Under the pieces are notes generated by a model, which was given only the letters and a program-made list of their open reading frames with translations, ran no database searches and had not been told where the DNA came from. A DNA stretch of 64,000 nt from Sitta carolinensis (lineage: Eukaryota > Chordata > Aves > Passeriformes > Sittidae), in the NCBI GenBank assembly GCA_032173965.1, contig CM063288.1, positions 26,072,001 through 26,136,000 on the forward strand, written 5' to 3'. This document shows, piece by piece, positions 11,501-23,740 of this stretch. How positions within the stretch are numbered: position 1 is the first letter of the stretch; every line of letters starts with the position of its first letter. The position numbers were made by a program, and so were the translations under genes.

Positions 11501-14500
11501 TTATCTGGTAATTTTTTCCTTGAGAAGAATGCATATACTGTTCATCCTGTGAAATCTCCATGTCATCAGAAGGCTATATATTCGAAAGGGTGACAAGGTT
11601 AAATCATTGTCATATATCACACAATCAAAAAGAAAACACTGAGAGAAGGATTTACAAATGTAAGTTATATAGCAAATTCCACAGGCCCAAGGATCCATGT
11701 TAAGCATTGCAGGATGTGTGAAGAGATCTAAAATGAAAGCAAGAAACAGTCAGAAGACTTTCAGACCTGCAAAGGTCAGGAAGGTTCTTGCATTAACAAA
11801 AATTAAACTGGCTTGAAATGAAACAAATTTTGTGAAGTAATGCAAAATGAGAATAGTGAGTGTTTGAAAAATATAAATTTTCTCTATAAGCAGCTGGATT
11901 TTCAGACCCTGATAATCTGTAGTTCTCTCCAGTCTGGATTTCCTCATGTTTGAAACTACTTTTGAACCCTAACTCCAGCCTTCTCAGTGTATGAAATGCT
12001 CTGGCCATTATTTCACAAGAAACATACTGGAACTCTAAAATTTTCACCTTGGTCTCAAAATGATAAATATATTCATAAGTGCCTGGGAAAAAGGAACTAA
12101 AAGTTCATTACAAGAGTGTGATTTTTGTTAAGAAATCAGAATCTAAATAAACTGGATCTTGATTTAAAGACTGTTTCTCAGGTATTGCAGCATTTTCTGC
12201 ATGGACAAGAGTTTAGTAATGCTTTGTATGCAGAGACCTAGGGATGTGGCTTTGGTTAATTGTTAAAGGGAAGAAAACACTAAGACTTGCCTTTAATTGG
12301 CATCCCCCCTCCTCCCCCAGTCATTGCAGCAATTATTATTGTATATTGCCATTTGTTAATATTGAGCTATTCTCTTTGCATCCAAATATCAGAGCATATA
12401 AGCTTGCATGAATGAGGTTCCAGCTTCAATATCTCTTTACTGACACTAGAATATTGGAATTAAAATGAATATGGTAGAAATTGTAAATAGCCACCCAGAA
12501 ATAATAAGAAGGACAATTTGTATTTGTCTGCAGCAAAAGTCCTTGTTTCCACAGATCAGTGAGCTTTTTGTTTCATTCTGTTTCTTCTCTCCAAAAATGC
12601 TCCTATGAGTACTCCAGTAATATTGTTGCCATGGCATCTATTAAAACCTAGATAAACTCTAGTTTTATGAAGCAAGATGATTTTTTTTATAAACAGGAGA
12701 ATTTTTTTTTTTTTTTTTCACTGCTACAGGTAAGGGACTTTATCCATGCCTACAGACAGGGCATTTTTCACTGAACATTCCTGATTCTTGAGTGGGTGCC
12801 ATAGTTTATTATTATCTGTTCAATCCAAAAAGGACACTTATGAAATCTTCTGTATTTCCCCATTTGATTTTCATGGTACAGATTGTGCTGAACATAACAT
12901 GTCACCTGTACTTGATCATGGTTTAGAAAGGTGGAGAAGTATGTGGGGATTGTGGGGAAAGGGGGAGTGGCTCCTCAGCTGGTTTAGATTAAAGTCAGGG
13001 CACTACAGCAAATACACACCAGCTGAGGCATACAACTTCAAAGCAAAAACCTTCAAGTGTTAAGTGAGCACAGTTTTCTTGTTCTGCAGTAGGCAGCAGC
13101 TGGTGAATTGGCCTCTGACTGCACAGAGGCTGGTGTAAATAGAAACAATTGTCACTGAAGTCTTGATTTGTGCTGACAACAGATGAGATATGATTCAGGA
13201 AATATACAATGGTCTGTTGTGGAGGAGTCCAGGTTTGAAATGTCATTCACATAATAAAAGACTATTTAATCTTTAAAAATACATATTTTGAAGATAAATA
13301 CTGTGCGGACATTTGCCCTTAGTGATTGCTCAGCAGTTATATATCATCTTTATCAGAACAGCAGTTCCTTGATACACAGAATTCTCCAGAAAAGACAAAA
13401 GAAACCTGCACCACTTGCAACTGAATTGCATGGGCCAGAAACAGGGCAAAAATGATGCATTTGTATTTCTTGGTTGATAATATGCTTCATTTTGCCAATG
13501 AATCTTCAGTCTGGGTCATTTCTGTATGAGTGTAAGGACCATGATGGAGAGGTTAAAAGTAAGCAGACAAAAATAAATTGTGTGTGCATGTGTGTTTGGA
13601 CATTTGCTCTGTATCAGTCTGTGCTTACAGAGCAGTACAAAATGGTGAATGCCTCGCTGATGTTAGCAAGAAGACTTTCTTCTCAGAAGGCAGTAATCCC
13701 CCCAAAAGGTAGTACTGAGGAGGATGAAGGTGGGTTCGATTTTTGCTGATGCAGAATGAAAAAAGAACTTTCCAAAACTTCCGCTGTAGGTTTGATACTC
13801 TTTGCTGAAACTCAGCATTTGAAGGGGAAAAAAGAGAACAATGAAGGTATGAAAACCACTCTCTCTGAACAGAGGTAAAACCATTGGACACTAAGGTAGT
13901 AGTCAGAGACATGTGGAATCTGACTTTGGCTTTCTGCTTGCCACTGCTTATCTGTCTTCTCACAGGAAAGGCACTGAGATGGTCCTTGGGGTACACCCAG
14001 ATTCCTGCTGTTCTGCACCCATCTCACCCATCTTGCTAGTGCGTGACTCCAAGGAATGTCTTGTTTGGCAGCAGAGGCACAGGTCCAGCACAGCCAGGTG
14101 TCTGTGCTCCCTGTCTGTATATTGGTGACACCCCCATGTTGAGTTGCTTGTATTTAAAAGTTCTCCCAGGCAGAGGTGGCTGATATTTCAGATCCACTAC
14201 TCGTACAAAGAGTAGGAACAGTTCAGACATGAGAATGGAGAAAGTCTTTGCTGAAGAACCTCAAAGCTTGTGACCAATGCAAGCCATGTCAACAGCCTTA
14301 ATGCAAACCTACCCAGCCATGTCACACGACACTTCAAAGCTACACTACCTCACTCCTTATACAGATACTATTAGCAGCAATTATTTTTAACAAAATCACA
14401 CATCAAAATACACACTGTTTCTACTGCATGTCACATCCATACATACACATCACACTTCAAACTTGGCTTACAAATTCTTTAAGGCTCATTTGCAAAAATA

Positions 14501-16674
14501 CACTGGAAATTCCACTGACTGTAAGTTATGCAGAACGGATCAGGCAAGATCCACTTTGAGATCTTCTGTCAGGTACTATTGACCTCATTAATGATCTTTC
14601 AGATTCTTCAAAGACATCACAAGCATTTTTAACAGTTTCTCATGGTGGTCGAGGGGGCTGCAGCATTACTCCCTTGCATGGCCATACATACATAAAGCTA
14701 TGTGCATGCAAAAGATACATTTACACTCAGTGGTGCTGAGAAAGCTCAGTGTGTCTGTCATTGTTGATAGGATGAAGGACAGAGGTTAATATGAACATGT
14801 TTTATAGCTGTAAAAGCTAATTACTTGCTATAGAGTGTGTATTTTTTGTGTTTAAGAAATCATATGCAAGCATATTCACATCTAATCATAAAGTATTTTA
14901 GTGCTTGTAACAGAACTCATTAAAAATAATCTTGGCTATTCTAGAATACAGCGCAGTAAGCTTGTTTTTAACCATTAAGCAATAATGGAGATTCATGTGC
15001 TGTCCTTTACAGTTCTGCTAATAGTAATAATATAATACTGATTTACTTACATACAAAGGTAATTATTTTATTTAAAAATACAAGCCAGATATTTAATGTT
15101 ACATGACATCTTCTGTAAAAAGGCCTAATTAAAACAAACAGTGCATTACTTTGACAGCTAAAGCTTTACAAGAAGTTTCTTTCTTCACAAAATAGAGGAT
15201 TTTTGCCTAATTCTTGCTGACTCAGAACAACAACACAGGATCAAACACTTCTGCAATTTCTTTCCCCTAGAGCAATACCTTTGAAATCATGAGTTCTAAT
15301 CATGTCATCAGAACGTACTCTTATAAAGGAAAGGTTTTAGGACTGGAGAAGGTAAGTAAAAAAAAAAAACCAAAAAACAAAGCAAACTTCTTTTTCCTAC
15401 AGTTGATTCAAGCACATTAAAATCTTTGAACAAATTGAACCTTTGATCAAACGGCAAGAATAATATTCTGCAACCAGCCTTGTATGTGTCGACTTGGGGT
15501 TCAGTGATTTACCACTGCACCTGAAAAACACTGCTAATATTTTTTAAAGTTTAACTGCACAATACTCATGCAGAATAGTTTAACATAGGAATTGTGTTTA
15601 CATAAGGATTGTAGGATTTTGTGCACAACTCCTTTTAAACATGATCACCCTTAACCCCTAGAGAAGAACAAAAAAGTTTGTTACCTTTGAGTAAAAGGTG
15701 GTAAATATCATCTTGAATTCAGACTGTATGTTAAAGCTCAAGATCCATAAGCAGTGATATTTTGCTGTCTCAAGGATGAAGTAAAAATAACCATTCAGGC
15801 CACCTGTTGTTAAGGAAAAACAATTCAGTAGTAACATTTTTCTCTCCTGGTTAAAGAAATGGTGTCTGAGGAAGCTGGTCTGCTAGGCTAATTAGACCAA
15901 TACAGGTTTTGTCAGCTTGTTTTCACCCACTTCCATAAAGAGCTGCTTGCTGAATGGGTACTTGATGCCCCTCTCTGAGAGGAGAGCTGTCTAAAAGCTG
16001 CATCACAGGACTTGTAGAGAAAAGGCAGGTGTTATTTCCCACACTGACACAACACACTGTTTTTTATGGTTGTGCTCAAATATGTGAGTATGCATGTACA
16101 TAAATGCTGTAAAATCTATTGAAACATCCTTGAAAGTGTCTGTAAATATGTTTTTCTTGAGATTGCTAGATCATGTGCCAATAGTCAAATTAGTTCCACT
16201 CAGATAATGCTTATGTATCCTGTGTCACTTGACGATCTGCAGGACATTTAAGGTTGGCTTAATGGAACTAATTTTAAGGTTTGCTAGTAATGTCATTCTA
16301 ATCTAGTGTATGGTGGCTGGAATTCTTCCTGGTTTGTGATTGTTTTAAAGTCCCAAATGTAAGGTTAATGGGGTGTTTTTACTGTAATATCAGAGACAGA
16401 GAACGAGGAAATATCAGCAAGATGACTCTAGAACAAAATTGTTGTAACTCAGCATAGTTTCCAGCAAATTCCCATTTATCCTATGACTGTTGCTGGAATT
16501 AATGAGGTTTGAGAACATTTAGCACTGTCAAATCACAATGGAATCCAGAGACTTTCAATAAAACATTTCTTTAACAGAGCTGTGGAAGCTGAAGGCTTGG
16601 AATACTGAGAGGTGCAATTATTCACACTGAAGACCACACAACATATTGCTGAATACACAAATGCTACAGAATTA

Positions 16675-16675
16675 C

Positions 16676-16729
<54 letters not shown>

Positions 16730-16747
16730 ATATGTATATATATATAA
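16675..16747 (+). repeat. (TG)n microsatellite with TA/TATG flanks
   Basis: About 21 TG units from 16683, followed by TATG and TA repeats. A 101-codon frame across it on the - strand gives alternating His-Thr and is a repeat artefact. Confidence 0.97.
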
Positions 16748-17654
16748 TCTTGTAGAATGAATCGGAATGTTTTGAACATTGCTCACATAAAACCAGAAAT
16801 CTTTTGGTACTCAGAAAAAGACAATACCTATAGAACATTATATCTCCTCTGACAAGACAATGGAAACAGAACTGTCAATTCAATGTGTGTTTCCCTTAAG
16901 TAAAATTGCAGTGATAACCAGAGGATATTTTAGTTAAACAGCTGAATTATCTAGCCTCCTCTTCAGTGGAGCACAAGCCTAGGATTTAAGGCACATTAGT
17001 CTGCTACTGTTTTGACCCCACTAAGTGATGATTCTGTTTTGGACACATATGGTGAGTTTTCTGCAGCAAGGAGAGAGAGAAGAAAATTTATTGGAGAACG
17101 ATTTTCTTTGGATCCAAATGATGATTGTATTGAATTCCATCTAGTTTAGTTAGGTTCTCAGTTTCAGTGTGGGATTTAGCTATGAAGTAGGAAAGCTTAA
17201 CATGATGAACTGATGTTTGTGGAGACACACGAGTGTGCACATTTTGTTGTCTTTTTAACAAGCACTTTGTCCTTGAAAGCACCATGCAGCTCAGCAGGGA
17301 ATCTGGGTGCAGTCAGCTACCAGGATCAAACTCGCTGCTATATGATAGTTGTTTAAAACATGTGGTGTGCTTCAGTATGCAATCTTTAAACAAAACAGTT
17401 CTAGCTTGTGGCTGTTGCTACACAGACTGTATGCAGATAAGTCACAAATAGCTGAGCATATGTGTGGTGCAAGGTTAAAACAATAACAAGCAGGTCGAAT
17501 CATTCAAACACTGGAAATCACTTTGACTCCAGGCCAAAAGCTTAGCTGGAGATGATATCAGTATGGGATAAAAAGAGGATAAACTAACAGGCTTAGCAGC
17601 CTGCTTGTTGGAGTCAGCATATAGTATCTATACTTCCAGCAGTAGAGCAGATGG

Positions 17655-17860
17655 TCATATATTTAAGGAAGCACCAGACAGGGAGTCAGGAGATCTGAAT
17701 TCTATTCCTGGCTCTGCAGCAATGTTCCTATGTCACCTTGGGGAGTCACTTTTCCCCCCTTTTTCCTAATCTTTTAAGTAGTGGAAATAATATTTGCTTG
17801 TCTAACAGGGCAGTTGAGAGGCTAAACTGATGCTGAAAAAAAATACTCTGAAGCTCTGAG
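17655..17860 (+). repeat. MIR/CORE-SINE-like relic
   Basis: The order of blocks follows MIR-type SINEs. There is a GGAGTCAGGAGATCTGAATT-like block, then CCTGGCTCTGC, then a GTCACCTTGGGGAGTCACTT block (MIR: tgaccttgggcaagtcactt). A degenerate CORE part follows with GTGGAAATAATA and CAGGGCAGTTGAGAGGCTAAA. It is old and diverged; the call is by eye. Confidence 0.65.
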
Positions 17861-18450
17861 AAAAATGTATGGAAGACATGCAAAGTAAACTTGTTTGGAA
17901 AAAAGGACAATACATGGTTTCATGTGGCAAGTTTGTGCCACATATTTATGACCTTTCCTCTCCCCAGAAAGTCCCATGCCTTTTTGCCCACTATTTTCAA
18001 GGAGGGAATAAATGGATTAAGCTGCCTTCCACATTTTCTTGAAAGATAAGCAGCTTCCAGTAAGAACCTGACCAAAGAACAGACTTTATTACTGAGAGAC
18101 ACATTATTTATGCCCAAGAGGGCAATAGGCTTGTTGAAGTTGACTGTTCATCCCAAGATTTTGTTTTGCATTGGTGGCAGAATAATGTCTCTAATGGCTT
18201 TTATTATGAATTCAGAAGTGCTGCTTGCAAGCTGAACACAAGTAGAAAATGAAGTATCATGCTTCATGAACAAATCTGCTGAAATCTCCAAAATAAGTCC
18301 ATTTCTTAAATCGGAGAAATGTCCATAATTATTTGCACAGGATTTTCATCTAAAGGCTATTAAAATCAACTAGACTTCAAAAGAATCCGAATCAAAGACC
18401 TAGCAAGCAACTGTAATTTCTTCTTAATTCTATACTCATTAAACAAAATT

Positions 18451-18451
<1 letters not shown>

Positions 18452-18505
<54 letters not shown>

Positions 18506-18512
18506 ATCTATC
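18452..18512 (+). repeat. (TATC)n microsatellite
   Basis: About 14 uninterrupted TATC/ATCT units, then one broken unit. Confidence 0.97.
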
Positions 18513-18654
18513 TTCATAATTATTTGGCATCATAGGAGTGATCTTTTCACCACAGAGTAAACAGCTTCTGCTTTCAACATGAAGGTGGAAAGCTTTGGGC
18601 TGGAGTTGAATTTTAACGCTGACATAATTTGCTTAATTTCTATTTATGCCTCCT

Positions 18655-18681
18655 TTGTTGTTGTTGTTGTTGTTGTTGTTT
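18655..18681 (+). repeat. (TTG)n trinucleotide repeat
   Basis: About nine perfect TTG units. Confidence 0.95.
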
Positions 18682-20024
18682 TGGTTTTTTGTTCCTAGAT
18701 TCTGAGTCCCTGTCAAGGGATTGAACCCCAGTTCAAAGCCAGGCCTGTTAAAAGGGCAGAGACAGCACTGCAGAAATCTTAAAAACATTAATCTGCCTCA
18801 TAGTAGTGGTGGAGACAAAGGAAACAAAAGCAAAGGTTATCTGAGCAGATGTCCTGAGTGTTAATTTAAACTTCCAACATGAATGTGTTTTGCTGATTCC
18901 TCACAGATGAAGCTGCATCTAATTCTGTAAACTTGACTTCTTTCAGCTCTTCTGGAAGTCATTGTAGGTTGGATATCTACATGGAGAGAAATACTTAGTA
19001 TTTTCAGGCTGTTGAGAAGGTTGCAATAAAACAGAAAGGGTCTGGTGTGATTTATGAAGAAAAGCGTACTCTTCTCTTGCCTGCAGCCTGGTTTTGTGAG
19101 AACACACTTTTGAGCTAAGCTGTTCCTCTTTTTCTACTGGGACAGTTCTGCTGCCTGTTTCCTTGATAACAACCTTCATAAAAATGTAAGAGGACTTTGC
19201 ACTTTGATGAGAAGAATCTATAAATATCCCACAGTTACAGCACGGTATCATGGTCATTACATTTGTACACAAACTGACTTACTGGAGTCTCTGAAATCCA
19301 TGCAGTTTTCTTCATCAAATCACCACAAGATAGCTTTAATCCAAGAGAGAGGATGAGGGGAATAATTTCTTTCTGAAGATTTGTGCTGTATGTCTAACTA
19401 CAGTCTTCAAACATTTACTCTTGCTACGTGAACTAAACAAGAAATTAAATATTTCAGATAGTAACCAGCCCGCTTTTTTTTTAATATATAACAAAAGCAC
19501 TCTTTATGACAGTGTAGAGTTGTAAGTCTGTGGCCAGAGACTGATTTAAGTCAACTGAGAGTGGTTTAGATGAGACTCTGATGTTTCAATATTTCCCTTT
19601 TACAGGCACGTTGGTTGTTCTTTCCTGTCCTCTTTTAAGTTAGGTAAGCAGAAGAACTGCACTTAAGAGGTCACAGAAGTGTTCCATAAAGGCACAAACA
19701 CAAAGAGAAAGAGAGTAACAATGGAGCTTGGTTTACTACTGTTTTTCTGTCCTTGCCTATCTCTATGATTTTTATAAACTAACCATCATGATTTGCCATA
19801 GATCTTGCAGGTAACGCTTTTTCTAAATACTACCAATTTTGTCATAAAACATTTTCAAAGATAGAAAGGTGATATGAAGAAAAATGTTCTTAGTTCTTAG
19901 GAAAAGTATTGGAAGAATGTTGCTAATTGTGTTTGTGTTTTGGGGGGTGGAAGAGATCTTTAAGAATTAAGAAAAAGAACTATTTACAAAGTTACTGATT
20001 CATCTAGAATTTTTTACAAGTGAA

Positions 20025-20037
20025 GTTAATGATTCGT
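20025..20037 (+). promoter_or_regulatory. HNF1-like site upstream of CPO
   Basis: GTTAATGATTCGT matches the HNF1 consensus GTTAATNATTAAC at 10 of 13 positions. It lies about 130 bases before the CPO start codon; a weaker relative, GTTACTGATTCAT, is at 19991. HNF1 factors drive gut and kidney brush-border genes, and CPO is known as an intestinal enzyme, so the location fits. Short motifs like this also occur by chance. Confidence 0.3.
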
Positions 20038-20085
20038 CAAGGGCAGATTGCCTTCCAGGATAACTCTAGTTGTGTATTATAATTG

Positions 20086-20092
20086 TATAAAT
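20086..20092 (+). promoter_or_regulatory. Possible CPO TATA box
   Basis: TATAAAT lies about 73 bases before the CPO ATG, which would give a 5' UTR of roughly 40-50 bases. No transcript evidence is available. Confidence 0.4.
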
Positions 20093-20164
20093 CATGTGTT
20101 CAGTCCAGATCTATCCTCCTCCTCTTTAGTTCTGCACCGTCAGTGCTGGATTCTTTGCACAAAG

Positions 20165-20244
20165 ATGTGGCTTTCTCTTGGGATCATCTTTTCTCTGGGA
20201 ATACTTATTCCTGGAAAATTCAGCTTGAAATTGCAATATGACAG
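20165..20244 (+). CDS. CPO: CPO exon 1: start and signal peptide
   Basis: The ATG at 20165 in caaagATGtgg opens [20 protein letters not shown], a clear signal peptide. The exon leaves in phase 2 at GTGAGT. An in-frame upstream ATG at 20048 is less likely because it would bury the signal peptide. Confidence 0.9.
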
Positions 20245-23200
20245 GTGAGTGTGAACGGGATTTCATGAAGAATTGTGCATGCAGTGAGAGTACCAGAAAC
20301 TGTGTAAGAGTAATAATAACAGTTATTAGCTGAAAAACTGGACACAGGGTTACTAAGCTGTAAGCTTTGCAAGATTGGAAAAGAAAACGTGAAGATGGGA
20401 AATGAAGAATGAGAGAATCAAATCCAAGCCAACATAGACACAGCTATAGTAGTAGGAGCCACAGAATGGCCCTCAAATGCATCTCAGGATGCTCTGTTTC
20501 CATTAGTTGAAATTCATTTGGCTTAGCCTCTTTCATAATGAACTTTGAAAACAGATGCTGCAGGAGTAGAATGTCTTTTCAGAGTAATAAAGCAAGGGGT
20601 ATGACTGAGCAAAATTATATCTATTAATAAAAGACAGATTAGGTGATGTGAAAAAGACAGTGAAGACTTGTTGGAAATGTGTAAAAATAAAAAATAAAAA
20701 CAAAAACAAAAACAAAAAAAACAAAAAAAAAAAAAAAAAACAAAACAAACAAACAAAAAAAACCTAAGAGAGTTATTCCAGACAATCTTCACTCCAAGGT
20801 GTTCAGAGAATGAGATTATCACATTTTTTAATTACCGATTAATGTTTTGAAAAGTTTGAAATCTCTAGTTACGCTTTATTTTCCATTCTCAGTTCCAGTT
20901 CAGAAAATGAGTGATGTAAAATTAGTCTGTTTGCCTATCTAAACTACTTCTGTTTCATTCACCCTCAACTGTCAAGGAATGATAACTGATATTGCAGCAG
21001 CTGGGATTTCCAGGTTGTGCATGAGCATGGTGTGGACGCCACTATCCACATATAAGTTAATACATAGAGTTTTCTAAAGTAAATGGAGAAAGTAGTCTGG
21101 TGCTGAATGACTCTAGATGAATTATATCCCCAGAATATAGTCATAAAAAAGGACAGAAAACCAAGAAATACATACAGCAAGTTCTCTCATAGTGTACCCT
21201 TTCAGCAGCTCTCCTGGAAAATCTCCTAGCAGAGCACACAGAGTCACTACTTCAAATGTGTTCATTCCTTGGATAATATTTAGTCTTCAGATTTGTATCA
21301 GAGATGTAGTTAGAGCCTGATTTCAGTGATTAGAACTCAGCAGATCCCCGCTAATATATTTTTAATTTTTGTTTCTAATTATTGCCCAGAATCGAACCTG
21401 TTGAGTACTTGCATGGAATATTAAAACAGGTATTGAATGGTCAGTGTGACTTTGGGTGGACAGCAGCTGCACCAAAATTTTAAAAGACCAGATTATTAGT
21501 AAAGCCCATTTTCATTGTCCTCTGCTCTGTTTACAAATGAAAGGAAATATCCAATCTATAAGCATCCAAGGACACACAGCTTGTGCTGAGAACAGTCTTT
21601 TAATTTGTTAAGAAAGCTTAACTGTAGAATTTTAAAAACTGTAGTTCTCATGGGGTCACACAGGCTGACTTTACACTTCTCCACTGAGAAACTTAGTCCA
21701 TAATCATAAACAAATGTATGCTTTCTAATCTTAGTTTACTATTAAAAATGGTTTGTCTCCACACTGGCTATTGTGAAAGGTTTATCAGTAAATAAGAGCT
21801 GGCCATCTGGCAGCAATCTGACTGTCTGGAATTTCTCTGATTTGGTGTAATTAAGACATAATGTCAATGAGGATAGAAAGATATTACAGGATATTGTTTC
21901 CCTTCCTGATAGACAAAGACCAAAGCAAGCCTAGGCATTTAGAGAGAATAAACTTTGAACTGCAGCTGAGATGTTTATTCTGCTGGCAAAGATGTTTATC
22001 CTGCATCTACAAGGTTTATTACAAAGACATCATGACTGTTGTACCAATCTGTACAACATGACTGTTGTACCATTGCTGTGAGCAATACAAATGTTATCAT
22101 TTTGCCCCAAGGATATGGGGCTATCAGCATCTCATAAACCAGTAGTAAACTGCCTGTTTAAAGTATCAAGTTCTCATTCAGCAAAGGTGATATTTTCAAG
22201 AGAGATGTAAAAACCCCACAAATTCCCCTATTCCTCTGTGGATAAACTGAACGGTGAATTCTATTTATATGTATATTAAGCTGATAATTGTACATTCCTG
22301 CATGGAAGCACAAAAGATGGCAGTTGCAGTTCAGATGATGGGAGCATATTATGTTGATGACTATAATGACCACGGCTTGCTTTTGCAACATGAATTTCTG
22401 TTACAAAAGCTTTAAAATATAAAATATTCATTTTTCATACTTGTCCAGTAAAGACTCCATTGAAGTCACTAAAAGAGAGTGAAGCAGTTTTTGGTTGCTA
22501 GGAAAGTTTCTAGCATTCCCCATTCTATTCTATTCTCATCAGTAGTGGATAACTGGTCTTCCACCTTTGAGTAATGCAATGCAGTCATCAACATCCATGC
22601 CTCACTCTGAAACCCTTTCACTAGGAACTTCAAACTCCCTGTTAAATCCTGGAAAGCTGATCTGAACACTGAAAAAAATACAAAAAATTCCACAAGGGCC
22701 TTTTTAACAGAACATACTGATTTGCTTTTTCTGCATTTCCATCCATTTTAATTTGTTCTTTGTAAGCCTTAAATATTTTCATCAGATTAAGCCTGTAGTA
22801 GATGAAAGTTTCATGGGATTCCATGAAAACATATACTAGGACACTGGATTCTGTGTGTCTTTTCTAGAAATATAAAATGATAGATTCTGTACTAGAAATT
22901 TTTATTTCTTGTGAATTGAGTAAGAATATGCAGTTCTGGAGACCACGATATTCACTATTTTGGAATAAACTGGCAATTCTCATGACAATCAGTTTGTGGA
23001 CATCTCAAGTTCTTATCAATGTTCATTTATCATGACTATCAAAAGTTTCTGCATGCTGAAATAGACCAGCCAAGCACAAAGTTAATCTGGAATAATTGAA
23101 TAAATCCCAAATGTGAGGGGAAAAAAAGTGACATCTTATCAAATAAAGTTTGTTATGTATTACCAGTACATTTGGCTCTCATTTTGGCCCTGGTCCTGCA

Positions 23201-23694
23201 AAGGCACATCAGGGCTCATGCAAGCAGTGGCTCCAGTGAAGCTGGTATGGTAAATAAAGCACTGCCACTGGCAAGGAAGCAGAGTGGCTAATGCTCTAGC
23301 AAAAGAAAAGTCACATTCCTATTTGCAGCCAAAACATTGCGACTTCCATAAATTCATAATTCACAGGTAGTTTTGTTGGAAAAACACTGTTACATGCTCT
23401 GTCTTCCTTCTACATAACAAAATATGTCCTTTGACTTATGAAATCATGGATACTTTAACAGACGTAAAAACTGATTTTGTTTCTCTGCTGAATTTCCAGG
23501 GATCAGGTTTTGCATATTGTGCCAGAAACATTTCAGCAAGTCCAACATCTTCAGCTTCTTTGCAGTACTTTAATGGTAAGTAAAAATAACCACAGGTGCC
23601 CAATGAGCAGAGTGGGGTCTTGGGCTATAAAACAGATATGCATGTAGCTTATGATAGGAATAAAGGTTAAAGTAAACTAGAAAAAGCTTTATTT

Positions 23695-23740
<46 letters not shown>

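Larger units (their letters stand above)
8530..20020. other. FASTKD2-CPO intergenic region, about 11.5 kb
   Basis: No exon or RNA gene was recognised. The region holds poly-T at 12702-12718, an A-rich run at 15358-15385, a TG microsatellite, an MIR-like SINE relic, a TATC microsatellite and a TTG repeat. Open frames here (up to 123 codons, 13625-13996 on the - strand) show no family resemblance and fit chance. Confidence 0.7.

Noticed and set aside
13625..13996. 123-codon - strand frame between FASTKD2 and CPO
   Set aside because: No recognisable motif; overlapping frames on both strands are open here, a sign of chance.
16533..16838. 101-codon - strand frame with a His-Thr repeat
   Set aside because: It is the translation of the TG microsatellite.
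20048..20164. Upstream in-frame ATG for CPO exon 1
   Set aside because: It would add 39 residues before a clear signal peptide and overlaps the likely promoter.
20523..20822. Phe-rich - strand frames
   Set aside because: They are translations of the A-rich simple repeat.
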